Source: JANLIQ01 sp964358205 (GTDB lineage: Bacteria; Patescibacteriota; UBA1384; 2-12-FULL-50-11). Taken from it: 8,840 nucleotides of DNA. A program made the position numbers and the translations under genes. The stretch covers positions 1-8,840 of the forward strand of contig CAYHNZ010000035.1 of the NCBI GenBank assembly GCA_964358205.1. Direction: 5' to 3'. This document shows, piece after piece, positions 6,101 to 8,840 of the stretch; position 1 is the first letter of the stretch; each line of letters starts with the position of its first letter. The notes below the pieces were generated by a model. The model saw only the letters and a program-made list of their open reading frames with translations. It ran no database searches and was not told the DNA's origin.

Positions 6101-6842
6101 TGCCACCGCCATTGGCGCTAATTGTCGAGCCATTCGCTACCAAAACATTGCCAGAAACCGTCATCGTTACCCCGAGATCATTGATGGTATCGCCCTGGAT
6201 CGTCACTGTACCCGGAGAGTCGGCGTCAGCCATACCGACCGTTAAAGAAGTGAGCGTAACGGTTGAGCCGCCGGCAATTGTTAGTACCCCATCGGCGTTA
6301 ACCGTCACATTGTTGTAGCAGGTGATGCCCGACCAGCTGACAGGGGTAGTTACGGCCAAATCTTGGTTACAAGTGCCTGGGCTATCTGCTAGGGCGACTT
6401 TGACCGAATTCAAACTTAAGGCCAAGGCAATTATTAACGCTACGGCGTGAACAGAACTGGCGTACGGCCGAGCGTGCCACCAACGATAAATGGCCACCCG
6501 CATGCGCAGCCAATCGTGAAACGGCGTAAACATCGGAAAAAATGTCCGGGTGGCTCGTTGATGAAGCCACAAAAAGTAATCAGCTTCGGTTAATTTACAA
6601 GTTAGGCGATAAGCGACAGCATTGGCAATTAAAGTTAGCCCGAGTAAGAAAGTGACAACGGTAAGAATTAGTACGCTTCGGCGATTTAACCAAGTTAGCA
6701 ACTGGTCAAAGTTAAAGTTCCAATTGAAACTTATATGAAGCCAGAGTATCACCGACGCCAAAGTCACCAACAATAAGCCGAAGTAAAAAGTTAGTGGATA
6801 TTGAGCCAATAATGTTGTTAGGCGATTCTGATTTTTCCTCAT
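3171..6842 (-). CDS. Giant multi-pass surface protein with Gly-rich beta region, Ig-like repeats and two carboxypeptidase-regulatory/CnaB-like domains
   Basis: 1223 residues from the ATG at 6842. Two membrane segments (about 18-37, 57-76), a basic loop (77-128) and a third hydrophobic segment (130-147) with a signal-peptidase-like VALA|DS after 152. Then a beta-rich, very Gly-rich region (153-425), four Ig/invasin-like repeats of about 100-110 residues (426-842; recurring YxGTxxF, AxLPxxYxF, GSQTLT, DxYGN) and a Ser/Gly/Pro linker. A hydrophobic stretch (933-974) is followed by RRRRR (978-982), a beta-sandwich like carboxypeptidase regulatory or CnaB domains (983-1067), two membrane helices (1080-1109, 1114-1130) and a second such domain (1137-1218; GVVTDAKTNQPQP, TDQHGRFIFTV, YQLMASKQGFEP). 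No LPXTG motif is present. A role in attachment or surface structure is inferred. Upstream in-frame ATGs at 6902 and 6911 exist, but the perfect -10 box at 6864-6869 lies downstream of them, and the 6911 start would overlap thrS. GGGGG lies unusually close to the chosen ATG. Confidence 0.85.
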   Translation of the reverse strand: MRKNQNRLTTLLAQYPLTFYFGLLLVTLASVILWLHISFNWNFNFDQLLTWLNRRSVLILTVVTFLLGLTLIANAVAYRLTCKLTEADYFLWLHQRATRTFFPMFTPFHDWLRMRVAIYRWWHARPYASSVHAVALIIALALSLNSVKVALADSPGTCNQDLAVTTPVSWSGITCYNNVTVNADGVLTIAGGSTVTLTSLTVGMADADSPGTVTIQGDTINDLGVTMTVSGNVLVANGSTISANGGGNIGGINTSRNGKGTGGGTAQVGGFLTTSAGGGGYGGAGGTVGIYSGGSTYGSSTSPTGLGSGGGFVLTLGVVNNGGAGGGALKITAGGTLTVSGTISANGSNSNGGGGSGGGIWLIAQTCSGSGSITANGGNGGTNGGGGGGGRAYFQCTALGSGTRTVTVTNGTGGTGAGSGTNTSAEVTASLSLTGLADGTAGSTQTLTVTAVNTAGDTATSYRGTAHFISNDTQATLPSDYTFTSGDAGVKTFSVTLKTAGSKTVTVADAVTAGIFGSTSLTVSPGSISKFGVSIISASSSTAGDATSASVTAQDVYGNIVTSYTGTISFSSTDSQATLPSNYTFIASDSGSKLVTGTIFKTVGSQTLTASQVSSGPVTSSLTGTSNQVTVQSAGAVTLVLTSTASTVLAGERLSATATLKDIYGNVATTYTGTVIFTSSDATAELPTTTVFGLSDNGVKTWSSTIFKKTGSQTLTLTDTSNPSLTATVTETVSPGAIASYQITTTSQQHYINQGWSETVTARDAYGNVVDTDSTTVLTPTSNGSAKFFSDTKYIRQVSSYQLTAGQAIIYIKDSATENLVVTVTDSQMISGSTNSITLTATSGSGSGKNGLGQSPDQGPIGETGAGEVSEIPTEIGPAAPADSTGVTVSRGINYLISNPTEISQAVSQTVQSVKTYLDTQPVIVAGSTTLSAIAPGVALIGFSPVAVFLTTTVSSSLIVGQSALQLFFTGLIPFQVRRRRRWGTVRHALTGLPLAGVFVYLLDETGKEINRKLTDNTGHYGFLVEQPGMYQLRVTNPLYGQYLSTLIPISQPEKELVIEDIGLLPIGGRVTARLARALRLITVIKFFSMLYWPLLIIGTVVLGLLLIQAITPFRLIVSAVYLVIWTAKVLEFRYYKPFGVVTDAKTNQPQPLTVVQLTELNPAKEGRQIIQSTITDQHGRFIFTVKPDRYQLMASKQGFEPTEMKIHGDETNLVIKLATSSS
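4317..5567 (-). repeat. Four tandem Ig-like repeat modules within the surface protein
   Basis: Protein-level repeats with a period of about 100-110 residues. Modules 1-3 share TATSYRGTAHF / IVTSYTGTISF / VATTYTGTVIF, then DTQATLPSDYTF / DSQATLPSNYTF / DATAELPTTTVF, then DAGVKTF / DSGSKLV / DNGVKTW and TAGSKTVTV / TVGSQTLTA / KTGSQTLTL. Module 4 (DAYGNVVDTDST onward) is more diverged. Such bacterial Ig-like folds usually act as stalks or binding modules on the surface. Confidence 0.7.
5577..6128 (-). other. Gly-rich low-complexity coding segment of the surface protein
   Basis: Encodes repeated NGGG, SGGGG, GGAGG and GGNGG runs alternating with short beta-strand-like pieces (TISANGSN, GGTLTVSGTI, SITANGGN). 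The pattern suggests a beta-helix or beta-solenoid with glycine turns. On the opposite strand it produces long proline-rich frames that are artefacts. Confidence 0.7.
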
Positions 6843-6863
6843 TCCCCCTACAGCATAATGCCA

Positions 6864-6869
6864 ATTATA
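6864..6869 (-). promoter_or_regulatory. -10 box for the surface-protein gene
   Basis: A perfect TATAAT on the minus strand. A start about 6-7 nt downstream would lie near 6857, giving a leader of about 15 nt before the ATG at 6842. The best -35 candidate, CTGGCG with a 16-bp spacer, matches only 3 of 6. The box supports the shorter start of this gene. On the plus strand the same gap holds CATAAT (6854-6859), a weak candidate -10 for thrS. Confidence 0.5.
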
Positions 6870-6903
6870 GAGATAAAGAACAAGTCGCCAGCGTTTTGGC
6901 ATT

Positions 6904-8673
6904 ATGAGCATAAAACCGATACAATCATCAGTGATGAACTCCCAAGAAACCTACGAACAAAGTGATCTTTACAAAATTCGTCACACCGCCTCGCATATTT
7001 TGGCGATGGCGGCGCACGAGTTTGACCCGAAGGTTAAATTTGCCATTGGCCCGCCGATTGAAACTGGTTTCTATTACGATTTTGAGTTTTCCAAGCCGGT
7101 AACAGAAGCTGATTTACTCCGTTTGGAAAAGTCGATGGCAAAAATTATCGCCGCTAATTTTCCGGTGGCGCATAAATCTCTCAGTCACCAGGACGGTTTA
7201 GAACTGATTAAGAAAGACGATCAGCCATATAAAAGCGAGTTGGCCGAAGGTATCGCGGACGATCAACTCGGTTTTTATACTATCGACTGGTTTACGGATC
7301 TTTGTAAGGGGCCACACGTCCAATCGACTAGCGAGGTTAAGGCTTTCAAGCTCCTGACCGTGGCCGGTGCTTACTGGCGGGGAGATGAAAAAAATCAAAT
7401 GTTAACCCGCATTTACGGCACTGCTTTTACTAATAAAAAAGAACTCGACGCCCACTTAGCTCAATTAGCTGAAGCGAAAAGGCGTGATCACAAAAAACTT
7501 GGTCCTCAACTCGATTTATTTGTTTTCTCCGATTTGGTTGGCGCCGGCTTGCCACTCTGGACACCGAAGGGCAATATCTTGCGGGAGATCCTTGATGATT
7601 ATGTGTGGAGTCTGCGAGTAAAAAAGGGCTATCAAAAAGTTGAAATACCCCATATTGCTAAAAGTGATCTCTATAAAAAATCTGGCCACTGGGACAAATT
7701 CAAAGACGATCTAATGACGATTGAAACTCGAGAAGGCCACACTTTTGTACTAAAGCCGATGAACTGTCCGCACCACACCCAGATTTTTGCTCGCAAGAAG
7801 TGGAGTTATCGGGAACTGCCTCAACGCTATGCTAATACGACGATGGTTTATCGTGACGAGCAAACCGGCGAGCTAGCGGGCTTGTCGCGCGTCCGCTCGA
7901 TTACTCAAGATGACGCTCATGTTTTTTGTCGCGCCGATCAGGTCAAAGAGGAGCTACTCGCCGTTTGGGATATTGTTAGCGAGCTCTACGCCAAGGTCGG
8001 TTTTAGCGATCTGTCGGTGCGCCTGTCGTTCCGCGATCCTAACCAGCCGGATAAATATCTGGGCGAAGCCCGAGTTTGGCAGAAGGCCGAAAGCGAGCTA
8101 GAACAGCTAGCTAAGCAAAAAGGTGCTAAGTACGTTGTCGCTCCTGGTGAAGCGGCTTTCTACGGTCCAAAAATTGATTTTATGGCTCACGATTCACTCG
8201 GCCGACAGTGGCAGTTGGCGACTATTCAGCTCGATATGAATTTACCGGAACGATTTGATCTCAACTTCACAACTAATGAAGGCAAAGAAGAGAAGGTGAT
8301 TATGATCCACGCCGCCATTATGGGTTCAATAGAACGGTTTTTATCGGTTCTAGTCGAACATTACGCCGGGGCTTTTCCGCTCTGGCTAGCTCCGGTACAA
8401 GCCGTTATTTTACCGATTAGTGAAAAGTTCATCGACTACGGACAAGCCGTGGCCGCCGAACTAGAAAAGTTAGGGATTCGTTTTGAGCTCGACGACGCTT
8501 CAGAAACGCTGGGCAAACGCATTCGTAACGCCGAAAATCAAAAAGTGCCTTTCGTCTTAATAGTTGGTGAAAAAGAGGTAGCCGACAAAACCGTCACGGT
8601 ACGCTCGCGTGGAACGGTCGAACAAAAAACCGTCAAGCTGACAAAACTAACCGATATTATTAATAATAATTAA
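6904..8673 (+). CDS. thrS: Threonyl-tRNA synthetase lacking the TGS domain
   Basis: 589 residues; typical bacterial ThrRS is about 640. It charges tRNA-Thr in the cytosol. The N-terminal TGS (N1) domain is missing and the protein opens almost directly in the N2 editing domain, whose residues are intact: H27 and H31 (HTASH) and D132, C134, H138 (DLCKGPH). The class II catalytic core has the zinc ligands C288 (MNCPHH), H339 (TQDDAHVF) and H469, the motif 2 arginine R317 (VYRDEQTGELAGLSRVRS) and motif 3 GSIER (474-478). The usual HRAI around the third zinc ligand is HAAI here. The C-terminal anticodon-binding domain (about 497-589) has LGIRFELDD, GKRIRNAE and KVPFVLIVGEKE. The start is uncertain: ATG 6904 and ATG 6934 (MNSQETYEQ) both precede conserved sequence, and neither has a clear ribosome site. 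The gene is divergent from the surface protein gene. Confidence 0.96.
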   Translation: MSIKPIQSSVMNSQETYEQSDLYKIRHTASHILAMAAHEFDPKVKFAIGPPIETGFYYDFEFSKPVTEADLLRLEKSMAKIIAANFPVAHKSLSHQDGLELIKKDDQPYKSELAEGIADDQLGFYTIDWFTDLCKGPHVQSTSEVKAFKLLTVAGAYWRGDEKNQMLTRIYGTAFTNKKELDAHLAQLAEAKRRDHKKLGPQLDLFVFSDLVGAGLPLWTPKGNILREILDDYVWSLRVKKGYQKVEIPHIAKSDLYKKSGHWDKFKDDLMTIETREGHTFVLKPMNCPHHTQIFARKKWSYRELPQRYANTTMVYRDEQTGELAGLSRVRSITQDDAHVFCRADQVKEELLAVWDIVSELYAKVGFSDLSVRLSFRDPNQPDKYLGEARVWQKAESELEQLAKQKGAKYVVAPGEAAFYGPKIDFMAHDSLGRQWQLATIQLDMNLPERFDLNFTTNEGKEEKVIMIHAAIMGSIERFLSVLVEHYAGAFPLWLAPVQAVILPISEKFIDYGQAVAAELEKLGIRFELDDASETLGKRIRNAENQKVPFVLIVGEKEVADKTVTVRSRGTVEQKTVKLTKLTDIINNN

Positions 8674-8675
8674 CG

Positions 8676-8769
8676 AAAAACCGCGAGCCACTGCGAGACT
8701 GCCAAGAGCAGGGCGAGAAGCGAGCGAAAGCGACATGACCCATCAAAAGCAGGTCAGCGAGCGGTTTTT
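8676..8769 (+). terminator. Long A/T-tailed inverted repeat after thrS, possible terminator
   Basis: AAAAACCGC (8676-8684), starting 3 nt after the thrS stop, is the exact reverse complement of GCGGTTTTT (8761-8769). The 76-nt interior contains smaller pairings such as TGACC (8735-8739) with GGTCA (8752-8756), and GCGAG/GCGAAAGCGA-type repeats. The A and T runs fit a terminator working in both directions, but the long interior is unusual. Confidence 0.4.
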
Positions 8770-8834
8770 GACATCTCCCCGAAGGGTAGCGTGCGGGGGC
8801 GAGACCGCTCGTGAGAACTAAACTGCTTTAGTTC
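8758..8834. other. Structured non-coding segment at the right edge
   Basis: CGAGCGGT (8758-8765) pairs perfectly with ACCGCTCG (8804-8811), enclosing CTC-CCC (8775-8780) paired with GGG-c-GAG (8797-8803). Next comes a perfect hairpin GAACTAAA-CTGC-TTTAGTTC (8815-8834). CGAGCGGT overlaps the 3' arm of the preceding inverted repeat, so the two folds exclude each other. No coding frame is convincing here. It may be a leader of a gene beyond the edge, a small RNA or a spacer repeat; I do not recognise a family. Confidence 0.4.
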
Positions 8835-8840
8835 GAACCG

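Noticed and set aside
6900..6911. Upstream ATGs (6911, 6902) as the surface-protein start
   Set aside because: The perfect TATAAT at 6864-6869 lies downstream of them, the 6911 start overlaps the thrS start, and the extra 23 residues add an aromatic/basic stretch before an otherwise normal basic N-terminus. They remain possible but less likely.
8827..8840. TTCGAACC resembling a tRNA T-loop
   Set aside because: The bases upstream form a simple perfect hairpin, there are no D-arm or anticodon-arm features, and the T-stem does not extend beyond one pair.

Overview
The window looks like a chromosomal segment of a Candidate Phyla Radiation (Patescibacteria) bacterium. This is inferred from a streamlined ThrRS without a TGS domain, housekeeping genes mixed with large uncharacterised membrane and surface proteins, spacers filled with heptanucleotide repeats and GC-rich hairpins, and a palindromic, peptide-coding insertion inside a conserved GTPase gene. 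No rRNA, tRNA, transposase or CRISPR array is visible. All stops are TAA or TAG. The reading frames need no recoding, so nothing here argues for code 25.

Layout: (1) 1-412, minus strand: the N-terminal part of ychF, running off the left edge, with an extra segment of about 22 residues built from an imperfect palindrome. (2) 413-738: a plus-strand promoter and a cobalamin riboswitch with a B12 box, ending in an intrinsic terminator directly before the next gene. (3) 739-1113: a membrane-anchored single-domain DUF4430 protein (transcobalamin C-terminal-like), so a cobalamin-sensing RNA controls a protein resembling a cobalamin-binding domain. (4) 1114-1354: repeat-rich spacer with heptad tracts and a perfect 20-bp inverted repeat. 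(5) 1355-2513: two overlapping genes, a small single-pass membrane protein with an acidic tail and a secreted coiled-coil protein. (6) 2515-2961, minus: smpB, preceded by three near-identical 43-bp repeats, each a 13-residue mini-ORF whose stop is one base from the next ATG. (7) 3171-6842, minus: a giant surface protein with a Gly-rich beta region, Ig-like repeats and two carboxypeptidase-regulatory/CnaB-like domains. (8) 6904-8673, plus: thrS, divergent from the surface gene. (9) 8674-8840: a structured non-coding tail with mutually exclusive stems.

Functional reading: ychF, smpB and thrS are translation-linked housekeeping genes. The riboswitch-DUF4430 unit suggests scavenging of external cobalamin, plausible for a reduced-genome, host-dependent cell. 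The surface protein and the coiled-coil pair suggest cell-envelope or attachment functions, but their roles are unknown. The three observations most worth following are the riboswitch/DUF4430 pairing, the tandem mini-ORF leader of smpB, and the in-frame palindromic insertion in YchF.
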